From Flavobacteriaceae bacterium (GTDB lineage Bacteria; Bacteroidota; Bacteroidia; Flavobacteriales; Flavobacteriaceae), in assembly GCA_030590765.1 (NCBI GenBank), contig JAUVCP010000016.1, positions 1-12,582 of the forward strand: a stretch of DNA of 12,582 nt, written 5' to 3'. Under the pieces are notes generated by a model, which did not search any database, had not been told where the DNA came from, and worked only from the letters and a program-made list of their open reading frames with translations. Made by a program: the position numbers and the translations under genes. Of the stretch, positions 1-6,284 are shown one piece after another. How positions within the stretch are numbered: the first letter of the stretch is position 1; every line of letters starts with the position of its first letter.

Positions 1-1
1 A

Positions 2-88
2 AATCAAATTAAATTAGAAAAACTTGAATCAAAATTGGATAAAAAAGGATTGATCAATCAAATTGGTCCTGATGATACTATAGAATGA
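2..88 (+). CDS. C-terminal end of an unidentified protein (5' end outside the window)
   Basis: An open frame enters from the left edge and ends at TGA 86-88, giving 28 visible residues. The other two + frames are closed early. The tail is rich in Lys and Glu, with a helical stretch (IKLEKLESKLDKKG) followed by a short polar end (GPDDTIE). That composition suits the end of a soluble or membrane-anchored protein, but no family can be recognised from it. It lies about 200 bp upstream of folA on the same strand. It could be a chance open frame, since only 28 codons are visible. Confidence 0.5.
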   Translation, partial: NQIKLEKLESKLDKKGLINQIGPDDTIE

Positions 89-227
89 TGCAGGTATCAA
101 GTAATCTGCTTTTATTTAAGTATACTTATGTTAATATATAATCCATCATATGTTGACTATAATAATTCTTACTAATTATTACGTCTGTCATTAATAGGAC
201 AAAAATCTAATTCTACAATCAAATTCC

Positions 228-248
228 TGGTTTAGGTTTCTTAAGCCA
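228..248. other. Weak stem-loop in the leader region of folA
   Basis: TGGTTTA at 228-234 can pair with TAAGCCA at 242-248 (7 pairs, one G-T wobble, 7-nt loop). No U-run follows, so it is not a good terminator. The rest of 89-291 is AT-rich, and I see no gene or convincing promoter box in it. Confidence 0.2.
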
Positions 249-291
249 AGATTACTACTGAAATTTAACTATATTTAAACAAATATAATTT

Positions 292-774
292 ATGCTATCC
301 ATTATTGCTGCCATAGGACAAAACAATGCTTTAGGTAAAGACAATCAATTAATTTGGCATTTACCGGCTGATCTCAAAAGATTTAAAAAAGTTACTACTG
401 GACATCATGTGATTATGGGTCGTAAAACTTTTGAATCATTAGGCAAACCATTGCCAAATCGAACAACAATAATTATTAGTCGGGATAAAAATTATCACGC
501 GGATGGATGCATAACAGTTAATTCACTAACAGAGGCCATAAAAGCTGCTCAAAACGATGACAATCCATATATACTTGGAGGAGCAGAAATTTATAAACAA
601 TCAATGGATATAGCAGATGTTTTAGATCTTACATTTGTTCATCAAGCATTTGAAGCTGATGTGTACTTTCCTAAAATCGATAAAAATATCTGGAAAGAAA
701 CTTTTAGAGAAAATCATTTCAAAGATGAAAGGAACAAGTTTAACTTTAGTTTTGTAAAATACGAACGAATTTAA
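292..774 (+). CDS. folA: Dihydrofolate reductase
   Basis: Reduces dihydrofolate to tetrahydrofolate with NADPH in the cytoplasm, feeding thymidylate, purine and methionine synthesis. At 160 aa it is the normal length for a bacterial chromosomal enzyme. Visible motifs are the N-terminal strand and Met20-type loop (IIAAIGQNNALGKDNQLIWH), the catalytic acid Asp27 in LPADLKRF, the NADPH-binding GRKTFES (43-49), the conserved Arg57 that binds the folate glutamate tail, and GGAEIY (96-101). The ATG at 292 starts directly at the first beta strand, so it is secure. The stop is followed within a few bases by a terminator hairpin shared with repeat copy A. A second folate gene, folK-dNK, lies about 2 kb downstream on the same strand. 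Confidence 0.97.
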   Translation: MLSIIAAIGQNNALGKDNQLIWHLPADLKRFKKVTTGHHVIMGRKTFESLGKPLPNRTTIIISRDKNYHADGCITVNSLTEAIKAAQNDDNPYILGGAEIYKQSMDIADVLDLTFVHQAFEADVYFPKIDKNIWKETFRENHFKDERNKFNFSFVKYERI

Positions 775-864
775 TAAAAAAGCACCTCATCTCTGAAGTG
801 CTTTAATTTTACTAACTCAAAATTAATCATTATGAAAACAAAATTTTGGGAAATTTTGCCTCTA
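775..864 (-). ncRNA. Candidate sigma-54-dependent small RNA, copy A (~90 nt)
   Basis: The predicted start at about 864 is 12 nt downstream of the -12 GC of the promoter match, and the end is at the U-run around 776. A 5' stem-loop pairs CAAAATTT (852-859 region) with AAATTTTG around a CCCA loop, extended by G-T wobbles. Next comes an unpaired, nearly invariant linker covering the complement of 809-837, then the terminator hairpin. There is no open reading frame of note on the - strand. The boundaries are inferred from promoter and terminator positions. The main support is that three copies keep the same parts in the same order. Confidence 0.55.
776..804. terminator. Bidirectional rho-independent terminator (folA / small RNA A)
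   Basis: AAAGCAC (779-785) pairs with GTGCTTT (798-804), then one C-A mismatch and two more pairs (TC with GA), with a 6-nt loop. The A-run 776-781 gives a six-U tail on the - strand. On the + strand the tail is weaker (TTTAATTTT). It begins directly after the folA stop, so it can end folA from one side and the small RNA from the other. Confidence 0.75.
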
Positions 865-875
865 CTTATTAAACA

Positions 876-921
876 GCAAAATCTGTGCCAAACTAAATTA
901 CAAATGTTAGCATTTTATTAA
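876..921 (-). promoter_or_regulatory. Sigma-54 promoter match with upstream direct repeat, copy A
   Basis: On the - strand, positions 890 to 875 read TGGCACAGATTTTGCT. This matches the RpoN consensus TGGCAC-N5-TTGC, with exactly 10 nt between GG (889-888) and GC (877-876). Fourteen bases upstream lies CTAACA (910-905), and 11 bp further upstream is TTAATA (921-916), a one-helical-turn direct repeat found in all copies and possibly an activator site. The repeat ends 2 bp from the sppA stop codon. Confidence 0.6.
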
Positions 922-923
922 AG

Positions 924-2690
924 TTAATTTATTTCTAATAAAAAAGGCATTCTGGTTTGTACTCCTTCAATTTCAGAAATTTGTTTCAATTTTTTATAGA
1001 TCATAAAATTCTCCAATCCAATCTCTTCTCTTAAAACGGATGCTTTAATTGAAGCAAAAGGCCCTTTGAACATATCTTTTATATCTTTTTTATAACTTGG
1101 ATAATTTCTCACTTTATAATTTTCAATTTCAGCAAGTTTTGCTGCCACTGCGATTGCATCATCCAGACTACCTAGCTCATCCACCAAACCAATTTTTACA
1201 GCCTCTTTACCTGTCCACACTCTTCCCTGTGCGATACTGTCGATTTGAGCAAAACTCATATTTCTCCCTGCAGCAACTTTTTCTACAAAAGTATTATAAA
1301 CCTGTTCCACTCCCTCTTTGGTTACATTGTAAAAACTATCCGTAATTGGTTCAAAAACGCTATATCCAACGGATTGTTTATTTGTACCTATTTGCTCGGC
1401 ATTTATTCCTATCCTACTAGCCAGTTCACTAGCATTAGGAACAGCTCCAAAAACTCCAATACTTCCAGTTATGGTAGTAGGTTCGGCTATAATTTTATCA
1501 GCATTACATGAAATATAATAACCACCTGAAGCCGCTAAATTACCCATAGAAACCACCAGTGGCTTATCCTTTTTCGTTATTTCAAGTTCCCTCCAGATAA
1601 TATCAGAAGCTAAAGCACTACCTCCGGGTGAATTTACACGTAAAACAATAGCCTTTACGTTGCTTGCTTCTCTGGCTTTTTTCAAAGCCTTAATAATTAA
1701 TTCCTGACCAATATACTTTTCATCACCCTTACCATATTTAATTTCTCCTTGTGCATAAATGACTGCTATTCTATTTTTTGAGGTAGATTTTAATCTACCT
1801 TTTCCTGAAGCAATATAATCACTTAAACTTATTGCATTTAAATCTTTACTGTCATTTAGCTTACCGAGTTCAACAAGAATCTCTTTGTATTGATCTTTAT
1901 ATAATTCATTGGTAATCATGTCATTTTCAATTGCCAGTTTTGGATTTCTTGCCAGCAACTCATCTGCAATAGTATTAATCTCATCACTGGTTTTATTTCT
2001 ACTCTCTCCGATATCAGTAACCAATTCAGACCAAATAGAGGATAAAAAAGATTGAATTTGCTCTCTATTAGAATCACTCATTTCATTTGTTAAAAATGGT
2101 TCAACTGCACTTTTATATTTTCCATGACGAATAACCTCCAGTTTAATACCATATTTATCTTGAAAATCTTTAAAATAAAGAACCTCACTTGCCAAACCTT
2201 TAAAGTCAATACCACCAACCGGATTTACGTATATAGAATCTGCTACAGAACTTAAGTAATAATTTTTTTGATCATAAACGTCTGAGTAAGCTGTAATAAA
2301 TTTACCAGATTCTTTGAATTCAAATAATTTATCACGAATAGCCTGTGTTTGTGCTATTCCTGCATTCACCTGTATTGCCTCAATACTTATACCTAAAATA
2401 TTATCATCATATTTAGCATTTTCAATAGCATTGATCATATCATTCAAGCCTATTTTATCTTGATCAAAATTAAAAATCTGATCAAATGGATCTGTACTTT
2501 TTGGAGCGTAATCTTTTATTGCTTCTTCCAATTTCAATACTAAAACAGAATTGTTCTTCACTTTTATTTGTTCATCATCTGCAAAGGACGAACCAACAAC
2601 AGATCCTATGGCGATCAACACCATAAACATGATAAAAAATGAAATAAATACGCCTAATATAACTGCTAATAATTCTCTTAAAAATGTCAT
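924..2690 (-). CDS. sppA: Signal peptide peptidase SppA, 67 kDa type
   Basis: Membrane-bound serine protease that cleaves signal peptides left after protein export. The 588 aa match the long, duplicated form seen in E. coli rather than the short Gram-positive form. One N-terminal membrane segment lies at about residues 9-30. The N-terminal half carries the general base Lys193 in YKSAVEPF. The C-terminal half carries the nucleophile Ser388 in MGNLAASGGYY, preceded by the oxyanion-region motif RVNSPGGSA (351-359). The Ser/Lys dyad is therefore split between the two halves, as in the family. It is divergent from folK-dNK (112-bp gap) and convergent with folA. Repeat copy A follows its stop codon without a separate terminator. 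Confidence 0.96.
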   Translation of the reverse strand: MTFLRELLAVILGVFISFFIMFMVLIAIGSVVGSSFADDEQIKVKNNSVLVLKLEEAIKDYAPKSTDPFDQIFNFDQDKIGLNDMINAIENAKYDDNILGISIEAIQVNAGIAQTQAIRDKLFEFKESGKFITAYSDVYDQKNYYLSSVADSIYVNPVGGIDFKGLASEVLYFKDFQDKYGIKLEVIRHGKYKSAVEPFLTNEMSDSNREQIQSFLSSIWSELVTDIGESRNKTSDEINTIADELLARNPKLAIENDMITNELYKDQYKEILVELGKLNDSKDLNAISLSDYIASGKGRLKSTSKNRIAVIYAQGEIKYGKGDEKYIGQELIIKALKKAREASNVKAIVLRVNSPGGSALASDIIWRELEITKKDKPLVVSMGNLAASGGYYISCNADKIIAEPTTITGSIGVFGAVPNASELASRIGINAEQIGTNKQSVGYSVFEPITDSFYNVTKEGVEQVYNTFVEKVAAGRNMSFAQIDSIAQGRVWTGKEAVKIGLVDELGSLDDAIAVAAKLAEIENYKVRNYPSYKKDIKDMFKGPFASIKASVLREEIGLENFMIYKKLKQISEIEGVQTRMPFLLEIN

Positions 2691-2754
2691 TCTATAATTT
2701 TTAAAATAAGTCGTTCAAAACTACCTATTGTTACAATTGTTGAAAAATAAAAAA

Positions 2755-2762
2755 CAAATATA
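2755..2762 (-). promoter_or_regulatory. Candidate -7 box for sppA
   Basis: The - strand reads TATATTTG, a perfect Bacteroidota TAnnTTTG -7 element, about 65 bp ahead of the sppA ATG. No TTG is visible at the usual -33 spacing, so only half of the promoter is supported. Confidence 0.35.
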
Positions 2763-2802
2763 ATCTTTTATCCTATTGTTTTATTTTCTTTGCACTTTAA
2801 AG

Positions 2803-3933
2803 ATGAAAATAATTAGAACTACATATTTATCTCTGGGCAGCAATCTGGGAAATAAGCAAAAAACATTGCAAATTGCTGTTGAACAAATCAGTGAAAAAAT
2901 TGGTCATGTAACCAAGGTTTCTTCTATATACAAAACAAAGGCCGTAGGTTTTGAAGGAGCTGATTTTTTTAATGTCTGTATTAAGGTTGCTACAAATTTA
3001 AATCCCGAAAATTTGATCAAAAGTGTTCTTCAAATAGAAACATCTTTGGGAAGAGAGCGATTAAACACTTCAAATTATCATAATAGAAGTATTGATATTG
3101 ATATCTTGCTTTTTGATGATGATATTATTTTTTACAATGATCTAAAAGTTCCGCACCCAAGAATGTTGGAACGAAAATTTGTTTTAGTACCGCTAACAGA
3201 AATTGCTCCAAATATTATTCATCCTATTATAAAAAAAACCATATTGATATGTTTACAAAATTGTGATGACAATAGTGAAATCATAAAGGTTAATGAGAAA
3301 ATAAACAGACCAATATCCTTATTTGAAAAATACAATTTTATTGCAATTGAGGGTAATATTGGATCTGGAAAAACCTCTCTTGCACACAAAATTGGTGATG
3401 ATTATAATGCCAAACTAGTTTTAGAGCGTTTTGCAGATAACCCATTTTTGCCAAAATTCTACAAAGATAAGGAGCGATATGCTTTCCCATTAGAAATGAG
3501 TTTTTTGGCAGACAGGTACCATCAACTTACAGATGATCTGGCACAATTTGACCTCTTTAAAAGTTTTATCGTTTCAGATTATTTTATATTTAAATCTCTC
3601 ATTTTTGCTCAAATTACCCTCTCAAAAGAAGAGTATAATTTGTACAGAAAAATGTTTGATATTATGTACAAAGAAATCTCAAAACCAGATATTTATGTTT
3701 ATTTGTATCAAAATACTGACAGACTACTTGAAAATATTAAAAATAGAGGACGAGACTATGAAAAAAATATCCAGCCTGATTATTTAGATAATATTCATAA
3801 AGGTTATATAAACTTTATCAAAACAAAAGAGCATTTGAATACTTTAATCATTGATGTTACCGAACTGGATTTTGTAAATAACCCTAAGGATTACCAAAGT
3901 ATCTTAAAACAATTGCTACATTTTTCAAAATAA
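2803..3933 (+). CDS. folK: Fused HPPK (folate synthesis) and deoxynucleoside kinase
   Basis: A 376-aa bifunctional protein. Residues 1-160 are 6-hydroxymethyl-7,8-dihydropterin pyrophosphokinase: YLSLGSNLGNK (8-18), then NRSIDIDILLF (94-104) with metal ligands Asp98 and Asp100, and the PHPRM motif (118-122). Residues 175-376 are a deoxynucleoside kinase of the dCK/dGK/TK2 type: P-loop GNIGSGKT (184-191), ERF (208-210), ADRYH (236-240) and an arginine lid NRGRDYE (314-320). The kinase half would phosphorylate salvaged deoxynucleosides; its base specificity cannot be read from sequence. The frame opens upstream at TTG 2776, but the ATG at 2803 directly precedes the HPPK strand. The leader is very short, and TTTGC at 2790-2794 resembles a -7 box. 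This fusion is a known architecture in flavobacteria. Confidence 0.93.
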   Translation: MKIIRTTYLSLGSNLGNKQKTLQIAVEQISEKIGHVTKVSSIYKTKAVGFEGADFFNVCIKVATNLNPENLIKSVLQIETSLGRERLNTSNYHNRSIDIDILLFDDDIIFYNDLKVPHPRMLERKFVLVPLTEIAPNIIHPIIKKTILICLQNCDDNSEIIKVNEKINRPISLFEKYNFIAIEGNIGSGKTSLAHKIGDDYNAKLVLERFADNPFLPKFYKDKERYAFPLEMSFLADRYHQLTDDLAQFDLFKSFIVSDYFIFKSLIFAQITLSKEEYNLYRKMFDIMYKEISKPDIYVYLYQNTDRLLENIKNRGRDYEKNIQPDYLDNIHKGYINFIKTKEHLNTLIIDVTELDFVNNPKDYQSILKQLLHFSK

Positions 3934-3950
3934 AGAGCATTTCACTAACT

Positions 3951-3979
3951 AAAAAAGCACCTCATTACTGAAGTGCTTT
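3951..3979. terminator. Bidirectional rho-independent terminator (folK-dNK / small RNA B)
   Basis: AAAGCAC (3954-3960) pairs with GTGCTTT (3973-3979), with a C-A mismatch and two further pairs around a 6-nt loop. The stem is identical to copy A, but the loop differs. A3951-3956 gives six U on the - strand; the + strand tail is weak. It begins 17 nt after the folK-dNK stop. Confidence 0.7.
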
Positions 3980-4038
3980 ATCTTACTAACTCAAAACTAA
4001 TCATTATGAAAACAAAACTTTATGAGGATTTTGTTTCA
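3951..4038 (-). ncRNA. Candidate sigma-54-dependent small RNA, copy B (~88 nt)
   Basis: The start at about 4038 is inferred from the promoter match and the end at the U-run 3956-3951. The 5' stem pairs AAACAAAA with TTTTGTTT (8 perfect pairs plus a wobble), followed by the invariant linker and the terminator hairpin. The 5' stem sequence differs from copy A while pairing is kept, which favours an RNA structure. Expression has not been shown. Confidence 0.55.
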
Positions 4039-4049
4039 ATACTAGTATT

Positions 4050-4096
4050 GCAAATTGTGTACCAAAACAAAATTTAATATGTTAGCTAAATGTTAA
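4050..4096 (-). promoter_or_regulatory. Sigma-54 promoter match with upstream direct repeat, copy B
   Basis: The - strand from 4064 reads TGGTACACAATTTGCA, with GG and GC separated by 10 nt. It has one departure from the TGGCAC box (T for C). Upstream, CTAACA (4085-4080) and TTAACA (4096-4091) form the 11-bp-phased direct repeat, 15 nt from the TGG. The repeat ends 3 bp from the gldC stop codon. Confidence 0.55.
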
Positions 4097-4099
4097 ATT

Positions 4100-4432
4100 T
4101 TATTTAATACCCATATTTTCAGCATAATAATCAATAAAATCTTTCATTGTTGCAGTCATTTTATCATCACCTGTAGCTGTATGGAAAGATTCTGCCATTG
4201 ACAATAACATTTGATGATAAAATTGCTTCATTTCATTGATTGGCATCTCTTTTGTCCATAGATGTATTTTAAAAGTGTCTTTTGTTGAACTATCCCAAAT
4301 TGATAAAAAAGCAGCTTTTGCTTCCATATTTTCTATATCACCATCATCTGCCGACCAAAATATCTCTTCCGGTACTTTATTTTCATCCAGGCCTACTTTT
4401 ATATTTATTTCTGATCTGTTCTTAACTGCCAT
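4100..4432 (-). CDS. gldC: Gliding motility protein GldC
   Basis: A 110-aa soluble protein, the normal size for GldC, with no signal peptide or membrane segment. It is acidic and carries the family-type stretches IFWSADDGD and AKAAFLSIWDSS near residues 24-48, and LWTKEMPINEMKQFYHQM in the middle. In Flavobacterium johnsoniae gldC lies downstream of gldB; it supports gliding but is less essential than gldB. Its biochemical role is unknown. Here it starts 36 bp after the gldB stop with no terminator between, so the two are very probably co-transcribed. Identification rests on sequence resemblance and on its position after gldB. Confidence 0.9.
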   Translation of the reverse strand: MAVKNRSEINIKVGLDENKVPEEIFWSADDGDIENMEAKAAFLSIWDSSTKDTFKIHLWTKEMPINEMKQFYHQMLLSMAESFHTATGDDKMTATMKDFIDYYAENMGIK

Positions 4433-4468
4433 TTTCTTTAATTTAGAATTGATTATTTGCTTAAATAT

Positions 4469-5428
4469 TTATTGTTTCTTTGGTTTGTACTTTGAATTTT
4501 TAAAGATTTCTTCATTATCTGTTACCATAGTTTCTCGAATACCTGTTTCATAATGGTTCAAATAAGAGTCAACGATTTGCCAACCAAACCACGCTCCAAT
4601 TCTTCCAGGAGAATCTTTATCTACTTCCAAAAAGAATTTTGAAAAAGGAGCATCCTCAATAAACCTTTTTGTCAACTGATGATCTGAACTGTACAGATAC
4701 TCTTTTTCGATAAAGTATTTCCAGATCTCAGCTTCACTTTTTTCTGCCCAGTTATATTGACCAACAGTATACCCAATAATTACCTGTTTAGTAACATTTG
4801 GTAAAAATGCCTGTATCAAAGCAAGTTTTTTACCCTCTTGCACTATTTTGGATACAAAACTTTTATCATTTGTTGGAGGGATGATCTGTTCAGCAAATTG
4901 TTCAGCCACAGCAACAATTAAATATTCTTTATTATTATTCTGTTTGATATAATTAGGGTGGGTTTGATAAATTGGGCTATCCGTTCCCAAAAATACATCC
5001 AATGATATAAACAACAAGCTATCAGCCAGTACTACTTTGCTATCATAATCAACATTGCTTAACAATGTGATCACTTTGGGTTCCTTAAATTTTGGATAAT
5101 AATACTTTATATGTTTGAACAGTTCCGTTAATTGTTTGGTCTCTTCGGTAAAATCACTGTATATTTTTTCTGTTTCGGCAAATAATTCCAGCTCATCTTT
5201 ATTTTTCATCTTATTTACCCATACACTATCCGGATTTGCCTGAGGAAATAAATATGGGAATTCTGCCTTTAGATCTGCCAATTTTTCTGGTAGAGTAGTA
5301 TAGAATTTTTGATCAAATCTAATGACTTTAGTTTCTATATCTATATTGGAAACATCAATTTTATTGTTTTCCTTTTTAGAACATGCTGCAAAACTCACCA
5401 AAAAAAGAAATATAACTAAGTTTCTCAT
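4469..5428 (-). CDS. gldB: Gliding motility lipoprotein GldB
   Basis: A 319-aa predicted lipoprotein. The N-terminus MRNLVIFLFLVSFAACSKKE is a lipoprotein signal with Cys16 as the likely acylated residue. The lipobox (FAAC) has Phe at -3, slightly unusual. The mature protein is hydrophilic and probably faces the periplasm. GldB is required for gliding in F. johnsoniae and is conserved widely in the Bacteroidota, including non-gliders; its molecular function is not established. The C-terminal part holds WFGWQIVDSYL (about residues 275-290), typical of the family. It is the first gene of the gldB-gldC operon and is divergent from nadE, whose start is only 47 bp away. Confidence 0.92.
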   Translation of the reverse strand: MRNLVIFLFLVSFAACSKKENNKIDVSNIDIETKVIRFDQKFYTTLPEKLADLKAEFPYLFPQANPDSVWVNKMKNKDELELFAETEKIYSDFTEETKQLTELFKHIKYYYPKFKEPKVITLLSNVDYDSKVVLADSLLFISLDVFLGTDSPIYQTHPNYIKQNNNKEYLIVAVAEQFAEQIIPPTNDKSFVSKIVQEGKKLALIQAFLPNVTKQVIIGYTVGQYNWAEKSEAEIWKYFIEKEYLYSSDHQLTKRFIEDAPFSKFFLEVDKDSPGRIGAWFGWQIVDSYLNHYETGIRETMVTDNEEIFKNSKYKPKKQ

Positions 5429-5437
5429 TTAATTATT

Positions 5438-5445
5438 TATTTTTG
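5438..5445 (+). promoter_or_regulatory. Candidate -7 box for nadE
   Basis: TATTTTTG matches TAnnTTTG and lies 30 bp before the nadE ATG. The -33 region falls inside the start of gldB and shows no clear TTG. It lies 7 bp from the opposing gldBC box, so the two promoters would compete for polymerase. Confidence 0.4.
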
Positions 5446-5452
5446 TTGCTCG

Positions 5453-5460
5453 CAAAACTA
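5453..5460 (-). promoter_or_regulatory. Candidate -7 box for gldBC
   Basis: The - strand reads TAGTTTTG, matching TAnnTTTG. A start a few bases downstream would give gldB a leader of about 20 nt. A TTG exists upstream (inside the first codons of nadE) but the spacing is shorter than usual. Confidence 0.4.
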
Positions 5461-5475
5461 ATAAAACTTTCAACA

Positions 5476-6267
5476 ATGAACGCAGAAAAGATAACAAATC
5501 ATATTGTAGCATGGTTAAAAGATTATGCATTAAAAGCTAAGGTCAATGGATTTGTAGTTGGAATTTCAGGAGGTATTGATTCGGCTGTTACCTCAACACT
5601 TTGTACCATGACCGGCCTGAAAGTTTTATGTGTTGAAATGCCTATCCATCAGGGAGAAAATCAGGTAAGCAGGGGTAAAGAACACATCAACCAATTAAGA
5701 AATAGATTTAACAATATAAAATCAGAAGAAACAGAACTTACAGCAGTTTTTGAAACTTTTAAAAAAGCCCTGCCTTCTACGGATAATATTGCCAAGTTAA
5801 ATCTTTCACTGGCAAATACCAGAGCCAGAATAAGAATGACAACCTTGTATTATTTTGCAGGAATTCATGGGTTGCTGGTTGCCGGGACAGGAAATAAAGT
5901 AGAAGATTTTGGTGTTGGGTTTTACACCAAATATGGTGACGGAGGAGTAGATCTTAGTCCGATAGCTGATTTACTTAAATCAGAAGTGTTTCAACTGGCA
6001 AAACATTTGAAGGTGCCTGCTAGTATTCAAAATGCACAACCTACAGATGGACTTTTTGGTGATTCACGAACTGATGAAGACCAACTAGGTGCAAGTTATA
6101 ACGAACTGGAATGGGCAATGAAACAATACGATTCCGGAAAACAGAAATTAGACTTTACAGGTAGAGAATTAGAGGTTTTTATTATTTATTCAAAACTACA
6201 CAAAGCTAATTTGCATAAAATGGTTCCAATACCTGTTTGTAAAATTAACGAAGATTTAAAATTATAA
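5476..6267 (+). CDS. nadE: NAD+ synthetase, ammonia-dependent type
   Basis: Makes NAD+ from deamido-NAD+, ATP and ammonia, the last step of NAD synthesis. With the ATG at 5476 the protein has 263 aa and lacks the glutaminase domain of the long form, so it should use free ammonia. Visible motifs are the ATP-pyrophosphatase loop SGGIDS (31-36), NTRARIRM (114-121), GTGNKVEDFG (137-146) and GDGGVDLSP (154-162), all characteristic of NadE. An upstream in-frame TTG at 5443 would add 11 residues, but it overlaps the -7 box at 5438-5445 and the added residues are not family-like, so the ATG is preferred. It is convergent with dnaG (17-bp gap, no hairpin seen). Confidence 0.95.
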   Translation: MNAEKITNHIVAWLKDYALKAKVNGFVVGISGGIDSAVTSTLCTMTGLKVLCVEMPIHQGENQVSRGKEHINQLRNRFNNIKSEETELTAVFETFKKALPSTDNIAKLNLSLANTRARIRMTTLYYFAGIHGLLVAGTGNKVEDFGVGFYTKYGDGGVDLSPIADLLKSEVFQLAKHLKVPASIQNAQPTDGLFGDSRTDEDQLGASYNELEWAMKQYDSGKQKLDFTGRELEVFIIYSKLHKANLHKMVPIPVCKINEDLKL

Positions 6268-6284
6268 GTTGTTTTGTTTGAAAT

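Larger units (their letters stand above)
776..921 (-). repeat. Dispersed repeat copy A (one of three)
   Basis: This copy fills the gap between the convergent genes folA and sppA. Read on the - strand it contains, in order, the direct repeat, the sigma-54 promoter match, a 5' stem-loop, the 35-nt conserved core (809-843) and the terminator hairpin. The core differs from copies B and C at one position (T at 823; C at 3997 in copy B). Flanking sequence is unrelated to that of the other copies. I see no terminal inverted repeats or target duplications of an insertion sequence. Confidence 0.85.
3951..4096 (-). repeat. Dispersed repeat copy B (one of three)
   Basis: This copy fills the gap between the convergent genes folK-dNK and gldC. 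It has the same order of parts as copies A and C, read on the - strand. The 35-nt core at 3983-4017 is identical to copy C (complement of 8479-8513) and differs from copy A by one base. Confidence 0.85.

Noticed and set aside
832..920. Small ORF in repeat copy A on the + strand starting MKTKFWEIL (29 codons)
   Set aside because: The ATG and leader are conserved in all copies, but the peptides are not: copy B gives a different 23-residue sequence and copy C stops after MKTKF. The conservation fits an antisense linker better than a coding region.
775..921. The repeats as MITEs or other mobile elements
   Set aside because: No terminal inverted repeats or target duplications are visible, and the three copies differ outside the core while keeping promoter and hairpin parts.
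1097..1511. Open frames antisense to sppA, and similar ones opposite gldC, clpX, tig and inside folK-dNK and dnaG
   Set aside because: They lie wholly or mostly within well-identified genes, have no recognisable motifs and read as shadows of the coding frame.
2776..2802. Upstream TTG start for folK-dNK adding nine residues (MFYFLCTLK)
   Set aside because: The ATG at 2803 directly precedes the conserved HPPK strand, and the added stretch overlaps a likely promoter region.
5443..5475. Upstream TTG start for nadE
   Set aside because: It falls inside the -7 box TATTTTTG, and the added residues do not resemble the family N-terminus; the ATG at 5476 gives the usual length.
6268..6284. Terminator between the convergent genes nadE and dnaG
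   Set aside because: The gap is 17 bp and shows no stem with a T-run.
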